Below, in pieces: positions 44,161 through 52,195 of a stretch of 64,000 nt of DNA; within the stretch, counting starts at the first letter, position 1, and every line of letters begins with the position of its first letter. Source of the stretch: an uncultured Bacilli bacterium (lineage in GTDB: Bacteria; Bacillota_I; Bacilli_A; RFN20; CAG-826); the NCBI GenBank assembly GCA_934140155.1, contig CAKPBC010000007.1, positions 1 to 64,000 on the forward strand, in the 5' to 3' direction. Under the pieces are notes generated by a model. That model saw only the letters and a list, made by a program, of their open reading frames with translations, was not told where the DNA came from and searched no databases. A program made the position numbers and the translations under genes.

Positions 44161-44197
44161 CAATGTTGTTAAAGTTTATAAAGGAGTTTTAAAAAAT

Positions 44198-44767
44198 ATG
44201 AAAGAAATTTTAGTAGAAACAAGTGCAAGACATGTTCATGTCACACAAGAAACTTTAGAAGTATTATTTGGAGAAGGATATCAATTAACAGTAAAAAAAA
44301 TGCTATCTCAACCTGGACAATTTGCTTCAAATGAAAAAGTAAAAGTAGTTGGACCAAAAGGAGAATTAAATGCTTCAATTTTAGGACCAGTTCGTAATGC
44401 TAACCAAGTAGAATTATCTCTTACTGACGCTCGCTCTATTGGGGTTGTTGCTCCAATTAGAGAATCAGGCGATATCGCTAACTCTGGTGCATGTAAATTA
44501 GTTGGACCAAAAGGAGAAGTAGAATTATCTACTGGTGTAATTGCCGCAAAACGTCACATTCATATGACCGAAGAAGACGCTAAAGAATTTGGTGTTAAAG
44601 ATAAAGATGTCGTTAGTGTAGAAGTTCATTCTAATGATCGTTCATTAATATTTGGTGATGTAGTTGTTCGTGTATCAAACAAATTTGCTTTAGCAATGCA
44701 TGTTGATACTGATGAAAGCAATGCAGCTGCATTATCAGGACAAGTATTTGGTAAATTAATCAAATAG
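44198..44767 (+). CDS. pduL: PduL-type phosphate acyltransferase
   Basis: 189 residues from ATG 44198 (AAGGAG upstream). It exchanges CoA and phosphate between acyl-CoA and acyl phosphate. Two beta-barrel halves carry the zinc-binding His pairs: ARHVHVTQETL and KRHIHMTEEDA. AMHVDTDESNAA near the end is also typical. No microcompartment genes or encapsulation peptide are visible, so it is most likely the housekeeping phosphotransacylase that makes acetyl phosphate in an organism using PduL instead of Pta. An acetate kinase is not in the window. Confidence 0.9.
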   Translation: MKEILVETSARHVHVTQETLEVLFGEGYQLTVKKMLSQPGQFASNEKVKVVGPKGELNASILGPVRNANQVELSLTDARSIGVVAPIRESGDIANSGACKLVGPKGEVELSTGVIAAKRHIHMTEEDAKEFGVKDKDVVSVEVHSNDRSLIFGDVVVRVSNKFALAMHVDTDESNAAALSGQVFGKLIK

Positions 44768-44782
44768 TTTTTGAGGTAGTTT

Positions 44783-45037
44783 ATGGAAGTATATACTTAT
44801 CGCCCTCAAGGAGTTTGTTCTCGCGAAATGAAAATATATTACGAAAATGGCATTATCCAAGATTTTGAAGTCGTTGGAGGCTGTAATGGTAATTTAAAAG
44901 GCGTTGGAGCCTTAGTTAAGGGAATGAAACTTGAAGATGTTAAAAATCGCTTACAAGGAATTAGATGCGGTTTTAGAAATACATCTTGCCCAGATCAATT
45001 ATCCAAAGCAATTGATGAAATTTTAAGTAAGAAATAA
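44783..45037 (+). CDS. TSCPD-domain protein, 84 residues
   Basis: Small cytoplasmic protein with four Cys: one at 12 (GVCSR), one at 34 (GGCNGNL), one at 62 (RCGFR) and one at 69 (TSCPDQL). The TSCPD motif is related to the C-terminal tail of vitamin B12-dependent ribonucleotide reductases, and stand-alone forms of this length exist (TIGR03905-like). Their role is unproven; metal binding is likely. It follows pduL by 15 bases and is probably in its operon. Confidence 0.85.
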   Translation: MEVYTYRPQGVCSREMKIYYENGIIQDFEVVGGCNGNLKGVGALVKGMKLEDVKNRLQGIRCGFRNTSCPDQLSKAIDEILSKK

Positions 45038-45083
45038 GTATAAATTTTGCATTTCATAACATACTTATTAGTAGGTGATGATT

Positions 45084-45362
45084 ATGAAAAAGCAAAGACT
45101 TGAAAAAGGACAAATTGATATTGCAAGTGCTTTATTTGAATTGGGAATGGATTTTGATGTAATAAAGAATGTTTCTGGTGTAGATGCAACTGATTTGCTT
45201 CTTGCTAAAGCAGGCTTATTAAAATTCGATGAATTAAATCTTGACTCTAATAATGATTTGCAAGATAATATACAAGAAAAAGAAAATAGCTCGTCTTATC
45301 AAGAATCACGTCTAAAGGGAACGAACAAACGTGATAGCAACCCTAACAAACATGTTAAGTAG
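45084..45362 (+). CDS. Uncharacterised 92-residue protein, tail inside the SAM riboswitch
   Basis: Start ATG 45084 is chosen for AGGTGA upstream. Residues 1-60 are helical (ASALFELGMDFDVIKNVSGVD) and recall the short helix-turn-helix-like tails of Rpn-type proteins. Residues 60-92 are polar and low in order. The last 22 codons lie inside the metK aptamer and codons 53-62 inside its promoter, so the tail may be under RNA rather than protein constraint. Function unknown. Probably the third gene of the pduL operon. Confidence 0.6.
   Translation: MKKQRLEKGQIDIASALFELGMDFDVIKNVSGVDATDLLLAKAGLLKFDELNLDSNNDLQDNIQEKENSSSYQESRLKGTNKRDSNPNKHVK
45241..45269 (+). promoter_or_regulatory. metK promoter within the upstream gene
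   Basis: TTGACT (45241-45246), exactly 17 bases, GATAAT (45264-45269). The predicted start is about 45276, 19 bases before the aptamer P1 helix. Confidence 0.65.
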
Positions 45363-45399
45363 GTGCTTTTCCCTAGCAGGGCCCACCCTGAGCGATAAG
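45295..45399 (+). promoter_or_regulatory. SAM-I (S-box) riboswitch of metK
   Basis: P1 is CTTATC (45295-45300) with GATAAG (45394-45399). P2 is ATCACG/CGTGAT. The conserved AGCAACC junction, a P3 hairpin (TAACA/TGTTA), the highly conserved AGGTGCTTTTCC segment followed by TAGCAGGG, and the 3' strand TGAGCGATAAG match the S-box consensus. SAM binding should favour the terminator that follows and so repress metK. The aptamer overlaps the 3' end of the upstream gene. Confidence 0.92.
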
Positions 45400-45418
45400 A
45401 TGATTGGATAGTTTGTTT

Positions 45419-45452
45419 AAAGCTTTCCTTTGTGGGAAGGCTTTTTCTTTTT
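45419..45452 (+). terminator. Riboswitch-controlled terminator
   Basis: AAAGCTTTCCT pairs with GGGAAGGCTTT (11 bp with two G-U, 4-base loop), then a T-rich run. It lies between the aptamer and metK. Confidence 0.9.
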
Positions 45453-45475
45453 TAGAAAGTAAGAAAGAGGTATTT

Positions 45476-46630
45476 ATGGAAAAGATTTTATTTACAAGTG
45501 AATCAGTATCAGAAGGACATCCAGACAAACTATGCGATCAAATTAGTGATGCTATTTTAGATTATTGTTTAGCTAATGATCCTAATTCACGTGTGGCATG
45601 TGAATGTTTTGTTACAACAGAAAAATTAATTATCGGAGGAGAAATTACATCAAATGCTAAACCGGATTATGAACGTATTGCTCGTGATGTAATGCGTAAT
45701 ATCGGCTATACGGATAAAAAATTAGGAATTGGCGCGGATAGCTGTGATATTGAAGTGTTAGTTAAACATCAATCTAAAGATATTGCTCAAGGCGTTGATC
45801 AAGAAGTTCAAGGTGCTGGAGATCAAGGCATTATGTTTGGTTATGCCACTAATGAATCAGAAGGCTATATGCCATTAGCGCTAGTAATTGCTCATAAACT
45901 TGTTCGCTATGCATCTAATTTAAGAAAACTTGGCGCTTTTAAATGGGCAAGACCAGATATGAAAGCACAAGTTACTATGGATTATACTGATTTAAATAAT
46001 GTGCGTATTGATACAGTTTTAATGTCTGTTCAACATGATCCTGATTTTAATGAAAAAGAATTTAAAAAATTTATTTATGAAGAAATCATGCAACATGTTG
46101 TGGAATCCTTTGGATTAAATAAAGATTTCAAGTATTTGATTAATCCGACTGGTAGATTTGTTACTGGCGGACCAGAAGGAGATACTGGCTTGACTGGAAG
46201 AAAGATTATTGTTGATACTTATGGCGGTAGCGCTCGTCATGGTGGTGGTGCTTTCTCTGGTAAGGATCCAAGTAAGGTTGATCGTTCCGCTGCATATATG
46301 GCACGTTATGTGGCTAAAAACTTAGTTGCTGCTGGTGTTGCGGATCGTCTTGAAGTACAACTTAGTTACGCGATTGGAGTAGCAAAACCTTTAAGTATTA
46401 ATGTTGAAGGCTTTGGCACATTAAAAGTAGATGTTAATACAGTGCTTGAAATAATTGAAAAAGTGTTTGATTTAACACCAGCTGGAATTATTAAAGCATT
46501 TAGTTTAACTAAGCCTACATTTAAATATCAAGATTTAGCAAGTTATGGCCATTTTGGAAGACCAGATTTAGATTTACCTTGGGAAAAACTTGATAAAGTA
46601 GACATTATTAAAAAACTAATAAATGAATAG
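45476..46630 (+). CDS. metK: S-adenosylmethionine synthetase
   Basis: 384 residues. It makes SAM from methionine and ATP. ATG 45476 is chosen because AAAGAGG precedes it and the protein then begins MEKILFTSESVSEGHPDKLCDQ, the family start; a longer frame runs back into the terminator. Signatures include GAGDQGIMFGYA, the ATP-binding GGAFSGKDPSKVDRSAAY and RFVTGGPEGDTGLTGRKI. It is expressed from its own SAM-repressible leader. SAM also feeds the DNA methyltransferase at 60660. Confidence 0.97.
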   Translation: MEKILFTSESVSEGHPDKLCDQISDAILDYCLANDPNSRVACECFVTTEKLIIGGEITSNAKPDYERIARDVMRNIGYTDKKLGIGADSCDIEVLVKHQSKDIAQGVDQEVQGAGDQGIMFGYATNESEGYMPLALVIAHKLVRYASNLRKLGAFKWARPDMKAQVTMDYTDLNNVRIDTVLMSVQHDPDFNEKEFKKFIYEEIMQHVVESFGLNKDFKYLINPTGRFVTGGPEGDTGLTGRKIIVDTYGGSARHGGGAFSGKDPSKVDRSAAYMARYVAKNLVAAGVADRLEVQLSYAIGVAKPLSINVEGFGTLKVDVNTVLEIIEKVFDLTPAGIIKAFSLTKPTFKYQDLASYGHFGRPDLDLPWEKLDKVDIIKKLINE

Positions 46631-46655
46631 AAGTAGCGGTTGCTACTTTTTATTT
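46631..46655 (+). terminator. metK terminator
   Basis: AAGTAGC/GCTACTT with a 4-base loop and T-run. Confidence 0.8.
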
Positions 46656-46790
46656 TAAACATTAAAAAATATAGTTGTAGAATTAATTATTTTTATATAA
46701 AGAAACCACTTACATCTAAATTATATCAAAATAACTTATTAATTAAAATACTATATTTTTTTTATTGAAAATGCGAAAATAATAGTGTGG

Positions 46791-46809
46791 AATATTGTTG
46801 CACAATATT
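46791..46809 (+). promoter_or_regulatory. Leader stem-loop before hpf
   Basis: AATATTGT/ACAATATT, perfect 8-bp stem with a 3-base loop, directly followed by GGAAAGGAG. It has the same arrangement as the atp, pckA and lipoprotein leaders. Confidence 0.65.
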
Positions 46810-46828
46810 TGGAAAGGAGAGACTATTT

Positions 46829-47377
46829 ATGAAATACCAAATTATTGGAAAGAACATTGAAGTCACAGAAGGCATTAAGGAGGCCTTATTAAAAAAACTC
46901 CATCGCATGGACAAATATTTCGTTATTAATGATGATGTTGAATGCCGTGCTGTTGTGAGAACTTATAAAACTGGTCAAAAAGTTGAAATTACTATTTTTA
47001 CTAAGATGATGGATTTTAGAGCAGAAGTAATTGACAATGACTTATATGCTGCATTTGATTTAGCTATTGATAAATTAGAAGGACAAATGCGTAAATTAAA
47101 AACTAGATTAGATCGTAGAAATAAAGATGGTTTAGGAAAATCTATTGCATTTGAAAATTTTGAAGCTGAAAAAGAAGAAGCAGAGAATGATGAAATTGTA
47201 CGTACTAAATCTTATTTATTAAGCCCAATGTCTATGGAAGAAGCTATTACTAGAATGGAAGCATTAGGACATGACTTCTTTATGTATTTAGATGTTGATG
47301 ATGATATGATTTCCGTATTATATCGTCGTGATAATGGCGGTCTTGGTATTATCCAAGCTGAAAATAAATTAAAATAA
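46829..47377 (+). CDS. hpf: Long-form ribosome hibernation promoting factor
   Basis: 182 residues. It binds the 30S subunit in slow growth and drives 100S ribosome dimer formation. The N-terminal RaiA/YfiA-like domain (about 1-100: MKYQIIGKNIEVTEGIKEAL, then KLEGQMRKLKTRL) is joined to the C-terminal dimerisation domain (about 122-178: IVRTKSYLLSPMSMEEAI, DFFMYLD, VLYRRDNGGLGII). Start ATG 46829 follows AAAGGAG; a longer frame would read through the leader hairpin. Confidence 0.95.
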   Translation: MKYQIIGKNIEVTEGIKEALLKKLHRMDKYFVINDDVECRAVVRTYKTGQKVEITIFTKMMDFRAEVIDNDLYAAFDLAIDKLEGQMRKLKTRLDRRNKDGLGKSIAFENFEAEKEEAENDEIVRTKSYLLSPMSMEEAITRMEALGHDFFMYLDVDDDMISVLYRRDNGGLGIIQAENKLK

Positions 47378-47394
47378 TTTGCATTTAATTTATC

Positions 47395-47427
47395 TAGCCT
47401 TGCACCTAATTAGTGTGAGGCTTTTTT
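47395..47427 (+). terminator. hpf terminator
   Basis: AGCCT...GCAC pairs with GTGT...AGGCT, followed by six T. Confidence 0.75.
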
Positions 47428-47471
47428 CATTTTTTGACTTAATAGTGCATTTAATTTAATAGGTGATGATT

Positions 47472-48419
47472 ATGGACTATATAGTTATGAAATTTGGCGG
47501 AACCGCTACGAGTACAAGCAAAACAAGAGAAAAAATAATTAATATAATAAGTAAAATTAAAAACAAGAAAATTCTTCTTGTCGTTAGCGCTATGGGAAGA
47601 GTAGGGTTCCCTTATGCTACGGATACTCTTTTAAATTTGATTGATACTTCTATGAGTAGTAAAAAAGAAATAGATGAACTTTTAGCGTGTGGAGAAATTA
47701 TTTCTTCAGTTGTAATATCTAATAGCCTTAATCAAAATAATATTAAAGCACAAGCTTTATCATTAAAAGAAATTGGTTTATTTTTTAATAATGATTTTAG
47801 TTTTAAAAATAGTAAAATTGTTGATAAGTTTTCTTTATATAATGTTTTAGTTGTTCCGGGATTTATTGCTTTGAATGATGATGAAAACTTTGTTACTTTA
47901 AAAAGAGGCGGCGGTGATTTATCCGCATGTGTATTTGCTAAGTATTTAAATTGTTCAAAAGTATATCTATTTAAAGATGTAGATGGTATTTTACCATTTA
48001 TTTCTCCAGGATATAAAAATCTTAAATTTATTCGTTATTTAAATTATGAAGAAGCAAGTGCTTTAAGGAATATCGGTTTTAAAATAATTCAACAAGATGC
48101 ATTGGATTTTGCTTTTAAGAACAATTTAAAAATAATTGTTTCTAATTATGAAAGTGGAAAAGTTGGTACAATCATTGGTTCTACGCCAAATAATAAAAGA
48201 ATTATTGGAATGAATTTTACGAAAAACAGCATTAAAATCGCCACGCTTTCTCCTACATTGGTGGATGAGCAAATCAAAAAAAACTTTAGCAATTGTCATT
48301 TGTTTTTTAAATCTTTTACTATTAATAAAAATTATGTGGAATATTCATTAGGAGTAAATCAATTGCAATTGGCTAAAAAAATGTTGATTGAAACATATTT
48401 TAAAGATTACTTGTGTTAA
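47472..48419 (+). CDS. Aspartate kinase-like amino acid kinase
   Basis: 315 residues. The N-terminal catalytic part has MKFGGTATST (the KFGGTS motif with Ala for Ser), ELLACGEIISS, VPGFIAL, LKRGGGDLSA and VYLFKDVDGIL, all typical of aspartokinase. At about 230-315 only one short region follows, so the usual pair of C-terminal ACT domains is reduced. Phosphorylation of aspartate is the first step to lysine/diaminopimelate, threonine and methionine. Other pathway genes are absent from the window. Ribosome site AGGTGA as in the 45084 gene. Confidence 0.8.
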   Translation: MDYIVMKFGGTATSTSKTREKIINIISKIKNKKILLVVSAMGRVGFPYATDTLLNLIDTSMSSKKEIDELLACGEIISSVVISNSLNQNNIKAQALSLKEIGLFFNNDFSFKNSKIVDKFSLYNVLVVPGFIALNDDENFVTLKRGGGDLSACVFAKYLNCSKVYLFKDVDGILPFISPGYKNLKFIRYLNYEEASALRNIGFKIIQQDALDFAFKNNLKIIVSNYESGKVGTIIGSTPNNKRIIGMNFTKNSIKIATLSPTLVDEQIKKNFSNCHLFFKSFTINKNYVEYSLGVNQLQLAKKMLIETYFKDYLC

Positions 48420-48471
48420 AAAATGCTATCATAAAATTTCTAACTTGTGTATAATAGTTGTGGTGATTTTT

Positions 48472-49320
48472 ATGGCAAAAGTACTTGCCATCGATTTAGA
48501 TGGCACTTTATTCTATCCTAAAAAACGAGTTAGAATGATTCCTAGAAAAAATGTAAAATTTATTCGACGCTTTATAGATGAAGGAAATAAAGTGGTAATT
48601 TGTTCGGGACGTAATTTGCCATATGCACAAAAAGTCATCGAAAAAATAGATCGTCCATTAGATGTAATTGGTTGTAATTCTAGTTTTATTATAAGTGATA
48701 ATAAAGTTATCCATGAATCAATGCTTACTTATCCTTTAGTGGGAAAAATTGTTGATGAGTTAAAAGAACAATTTAATATCAATGCATGGTTAATGATGTC
48801 AAAAGACCAAAGCTTAGTTATAGCAGGTGAAATGGGCTTTTTAAAAAGATGGATTTATAAACTTGTTTATGCTTGTCAAGGCGTATATGCTGAAAAATAT
48901 GTTATCAGTAACGAAGTATTTGATGAAGAAATAAAAAAAGGTCAGGTATATAAATTGATGATGTTTTTTGGACTTGGTAAAAAAGGCAAAGAAAAAGCTT
49001 GTGAAGCAACAAAGTATTTGCGCAAAAATTATAGTGATAAAATTGAAGCTTCTTGGACAGATAATTTTATTGAAATAACCGCTGCTAACGTTTCTAAATC
49101 TAATGGCTTATTAACATATTGTGACTATTTACATTTAGATCATAATGACATATATGTTGTTGGTGATTCGGGTAATGATATATCCATGTTTCAAACATTT
49201 CAAGAACATAGTTTTTGTATGAAACATGCATCATATAAAGTTAAAAAATTTGCAAAATATCATATCGATATGGTTGCAGATATTGAAGATTATTTAGGAG
49301 GAACAAACGATGATGAATAA
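48472..49320 (+). CDS. Cof-type HAD phosphatase
   Basis: 282 residues from ATG 48472 (GGTGA upstream). Motif I is AIDLDGTLFYP, motif II VICSGRN, and motif IV VVGDSGNDISMFQTF; a C2-type cap lies in between (about 85-190). Such proteins dephosphorylate sugar phosphates or flavin precursors; the substrate is unknown. It overlaps the next gene by 11 bases. Confidence 0.85.
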   Translation: MAKVLAIDLDGTLFYPKKRVRMIPRKNVKFIRRFIDEGNKVVICSGRNLPYAQKVIEKIDRPLDVIGCNSSFIISDNKVIHESMLTYPLVGKIVDELKEQFNINAWLMMSKDQSLVIAGEMGFLKRWIYKLVYACQGVYAEKYVISNEVFDEEIKKGQVYKLMMFFGLGKKGKEKACEATKYLRKNYSDKIEASWTDNFIEITAANVSKSNGLLTYCDYLHLDHNDIYVVGDSGNDISMFQTFQEHSFCMKHASYKVKKFAKYHIDMVADIEDYLGGTNDDE

Positions 49321-50149
49321 TTTTAAACACACACAAATGGTTACTTATTTCTATTTGAAAAATCTTAGAGAAATGCTTGATTTTGCTTACGAAGGTAGAA
49401 ATAAGAAAAAAGAAGAATATGATCAAAAGAAAAAAATATTTGAACAAGCAATTGGTGAAAATGGTATATTAGAAAATTTTGTTTTTAAATCTAATCCTGA
49501 TCAAAAAGATAAAATTAAAGAAAAATATGAAGACTTTTTATATGATGTTTTTAATGATCGTGTAATAAGTTTTGAAAATGATAAAATGCTTTTTGATGTT
49601 GCACAAAAATTAAATTATTTTAAAGCAATTTTTGAAACAAGAGAATTATTCCAAACTATTGCTATTTCCCAAATTAATTATGGAAGAAAACAATTTAAAG
49701 AAGAATATGATGCTGGAGTTGAACAATTATTAATTGCGGAAGATATTTTCTATCGCTCTTTATTCATTGTATTACTTGAAGTGGCTGTTCGTGATACATT
49801 CTTAGATTATGTTAAAGAAATGAATGAATCAAAAGGACAAGCCAATCCGCAAATTAATTTTATAACAAATATTTTAGGACAATACTTACAACTTGCTACC
49901 GCAATTATGAGTAACGAAATGGTTGAAAACGAGTTGTTTGATGAAGCTAAGCATTGCTTTAAAACAGCGATTGATGCGATTACTGGTAAACTTGGTAAGA
50001 AGAATCTTCAAGACCAAGAAAATTACTTTATTAACGCTCGCGCTGCCGCAGATAAGTCATTAGTGGAAGCTGAGAAAAAATGGATTGAACTTTTTAATCC
50101 ATTAGTTAAAGAAACCATTGAATTTGAAAAACAAGCTAAACAAAATTAA
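49310..50149 (+). CDS. Uncharacterised helical protein, 279 residues
   Basis: No family recognised. Predicted all-helical, with a charged stretch (NKKKEEYDQKKKIFEQ, about 30-45) suitable for coiled coil and no membrane helix or signal. GGAGGA lies 7 bases before the ATG. The overlap with the HAD phosphatase gene suggests co-expression, but no functional link can be stated. Confidence 0.65.
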   Translation: MMNNFKHTQMVTYFYLKNLREMLDFAYEGRNKKKEEYDQKKKIFEQAIGENGILENFVFKSNPDQKDKIKEKYEDFLYDVFNDRVISFENDKMLFDVAQKLNYFKAIFETRELFQTIAISQINYGRKQFKEEYDAGVEQLLIAEDIFYRSLFIVLLEVAVRDTFLDYVKEMNESKGQANPQINFITNILGQYLQLATAIMSNEMVENELFDEAKHCFKTAIDAITGKLGKKNLQDQENYFINARAAADKSLVEAEKKWIELFNPLVKETIEFEKQAKQN

Positions 50150-50155
50150 CATATT

Positions 50156-50199
50156 CGACAAATTATGCGTAAATTTATGACATAATTTGTCGTTTTTTT
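50156..50199 (+). terminator. Terminator of the HAD/helical protein operon
   Basis: CGACAAATTATG and CATAATTTGTCG form a perfect 12-bp stem with a 13-base loop and a T-run. Confidence 0.8.
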
Positions 50200-50283
50200 A
50201 TAAATTATCAAATTGTTTAATTTATTCCTTTGCATTTTTGTGAAAACTATTTTATGATTTAAGTACAAAGGGGTAATTGATAT

Positions 50284-50496
50284 ATGAAAACAGCTAAATT
50301 AACTAAGTTTCGTGAATTAAGAAAACAACAAGGTATCAATTTAGGTATGGTTGCCAAACAATTAAATGTTTCTAAGGCTTACATTTCTATGGTTGAAACC
50401 GGTCGTCGTAGTCTTGATTACGAGATGGCAATTAGTATGGCAAAAATGCTAAAAAGTCATCCAGATGAATTATTTTACGAAGATATGACAAAATAA
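50284..50496 (+). CDS. Small XRE-type HTH regulator
   Basis: 70 residues, essentially one helix-turn-helix domain (FRELRKQQGINLGMVAKQLNVSKAYISMVETGRRSLDYEMAI, residues about 8-50, given in reduced form here). It has no sensor part. AAAGGGG precedes the start. Target unknown. It is a single-gene unit between two terminators. Confidence 0.85.
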   Translation: MKTAKLTKFRELRKQQGINLGMVAKQLNVSKAYISMVETGRRSLDYEMAISMAKMLKSHPDELFYEDMTK

Positions 50497-50501
50497 TTCC
50501 T

Positions 50502-50523
50502 AAAGAGCAGAGATGCTCTTTTT
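50502..50523 (+). terminator. Terminator of the small XRE gene
   Basis: AAAGAGCA/TGCTCTTT with a 4-base loop and T-run. Confidence 0.8.
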
Positions 50524-50601
50524 GTTTTGCTATCAATAATTAATTATTGAAAGTATGTATTTAAAATGTTAAAATACAATAGTCTCTAGGGAGTGAATGT
50601 T

Positions 50602-50919
50602 ATGAAAAAGAAAAAAGTTAGTACAAAAGAATTAGTTGGCTATATTATCAGTGGTGTTATCGCCTTATTTGGTGTGGCATTAATGGTTACTCACACTGTT
50701 GGCGTATATTTACCAGGATTACATAGTGATAACCCAATTATTAAAGCAGAAAATGCTGTAATAAGTGCTTTAAAAATCAATTTGGATTTTTTAGGTTGGG
50801 GAATCATATTTATGGTAATTGGTGTATTTATTGCTTTAATGATTTTGTTAAGTGTTGCTAAAAAAGTTGATTACGATGTTGAAAAAGCACAACGTCGTGC
50901 TCAAAGATTGGGATTATAA
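50602..50919 (+). CDS. Small membrane protein, 105 residues
   Basis: ATG 50602 follows AGGGAGTG. Two membrane helices (about 10-30 and 58-82) and a basic C-terminus (KAQRRAQRLGL). No family recognised. A terminator follows at once. Confidence 0.65.
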   Translation: MKKKKVSTKELVGYIISGVIALFGVALMVTHTVGVYLPGLHSDNPIIKAENAVISALKINLDFLGWGIIFMVIGVFIALMILLSVAKKVDYDVEKAQRRAQRLGL

Positions 50920-50920
50920 G

Positions 50921-50944
50921 AAGAGGTTGTTACCTCTTTTTTTT
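50921..50944 (+). terminator. Terminator abutting the next start codon
   Basis: AAGAGGT/ACCTCTT with a 4-base loop and eight T. The next ATG is only 6 bases after the T-run. Confidence 0.8.
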
Positions 50945-50950
50945 AAAATC

Positions 50951-52087
50951 ATGAATAAGATATTAAAAAAAGTATTAATTACTGCTGGTTCAATTTTAGG
51001 AGTAGCGGTATTAGTGGTTGGTGGATATGTTAGTTATGTATTACTTCAATATAATCGTATTGAAGATAATTTAGTTTTAAATCCTAATAACACTAATGAA
51101 AATATATTAAATAATGATAAAACTTATAAAATTTCTACATACAATATTGGATTTGGGGCTTATCGTCCTGACTATTCTTTCTTTATGGATGAAGGTTATA
51201 TGGCTGATGGCACCAAGGTTAGTGGTAAACATGGTACCGCTAAATCAAAAGAATCGGTAATAGAAAGTACTGAAGGAGTAATAAGTGAAATTGACAAGTT
51301 AGATGTTGATTTTGCATTTTATCAAGAAGTTGATACAAATAGCACGCGTTCACATCATGTTAATCAAAGTGAAATGATTACAAATTCATTTACTAGTTAT
51401 AACAATGTTTTTGCGGTTAATTATCATTCAGCTTTCTTAATGTATCCTTTTAATGATCCGATTGGAAAAAGTAATTCAGGAATACTCACTTTAAGCAAAT
51501 ATAAAATAGAAGAATCAATTCGTAAATCTTATCCTGTATCTAAAGGATTTGATCGCCTTTTTGACTTAGATCGTTGCTTTAGTGTTTCCCGTTTAAAAGT
51601 AAATGATAAAGAATTAGTATTAGCAAATTCTCATATGTCCGCGTATGATGAAGGCGGAAAAATTCGTGCTTTACAAATGCAAGTAATGAAAGATTTCTTT
51701 GAAACAGAAATCTCAAAAGGAAATTATGTGATATTTGGTGGAGATTTTAATCATGATTTAATTAATGAAAATCCAGCTTATCAATATAATGAGTCTAATC
51801 CAAAACCAAGTTGGATGAATTTTACACAGTTAAAGCCAGATTGGCTAGCAAACTTTGATTATGAAGTTGATTTAGGACCGAATATGAGTGTGGCCACTAG
51901 CGATAATGCTCCTACATGTCGCGATTGTGATTTGCCTTTAATTGGAAATGAAGATGTTCTTTATAAAAGTGTTGTTGATGGCTTTATTGTATCTAGTAAC
52001 ATTGAAATAATTGAAACTAAGACAATTGTTAATAATTTTGAATATTCGGATCATCAACCAGTTTTAATGGAATTTAAACTTAAATAA
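50951..52087 (+). CDS. Membrane-anchored endonuclease/exonuclease/phosphatase-fold protein
   Basis: 378 residues. One N-terminal membrane helix (about 9-31), then an outward-facing catalytic domain. Motifs of the EEP fold are TYNIGFG, FYQEVD, ANSHMSAYDEGGKIRALQMQ, FGGDFNHD and SDHQPVLMEF. Members cleave phosphodiesters or phosphomonoesters (nucleases, sphingomyelinases, inositol phosphatases), so the substrate is open. The ATG at 50951 gives a sensible anchor but has no ribosome site and lies just after a terminator, which is odd. Expression may need readthrough or a leaderless mRNA. Confidence 0.82.
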   Translation: MNKILKKVLITAGSILGVAVLVVGGYVSYVLLQYNRIEDNLVLNPNNTNENILNNDKTYKISTYNIGFGAYRPDYSFFMDEGYMADGTKVSGKHGTAKSKESVIESTEGVISEIDKLDVDFAFYQEVDTNSTRSHHVNQSEMITNSFTSYNNVFAVNYHSAFLMYPFNDPIGKSNSGILTLSKYKIEESIRKSYPVSKGFDRLFDLDRCFSVSRLKVNDKELVLANSHMSAYDEGGKIRALQMQVMKDFFETEISKGNYVIFGGDFNHDLINENPAYQYNESNPKPSWMNFTQLKPDWLANFDYEVDLGPNMSVATSDNAPTCRDCDLPLIGNEDVLYKSVVDGFIVSSNIEIIETKTIVNNFEYSDHQPVLMEFKLK

Positions 52088-52089
52088 AT

Positions 52090-52125
52090 GAAAATAGTGG
52101 TAAAAGTGCCACTATTTTCTTTTTT
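52090..52125 (+). terminator. Terminator of the EEP-fold gene
   Basis: GAAAATAGTGG/CCACTATTTTC with an 8-base loop and T-rich tail. Confidence 0.85.
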
Positions 52126-52195
52126 CACATTGTGAATAATTTAATTCACTAGAATATAATAAAATCAAAAGTATACTGAAAGTGGTGATGGAAAA

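Noticed and set aside
44041..44197. M-box (magnesium) riboswitch before mgtE
   Set aside because: The intergenic region is only 157 bases, shared with a divergent gene, and lacks M-box landmarks. The MgtE protein itself senses Mg2+.
45404..45475. Longer N-terminus for MetK starting upstream of 45476
   Set aside because: The extra codons would be translated from the riboswitch terminator hairpin, and the family start motif begins at 45476.
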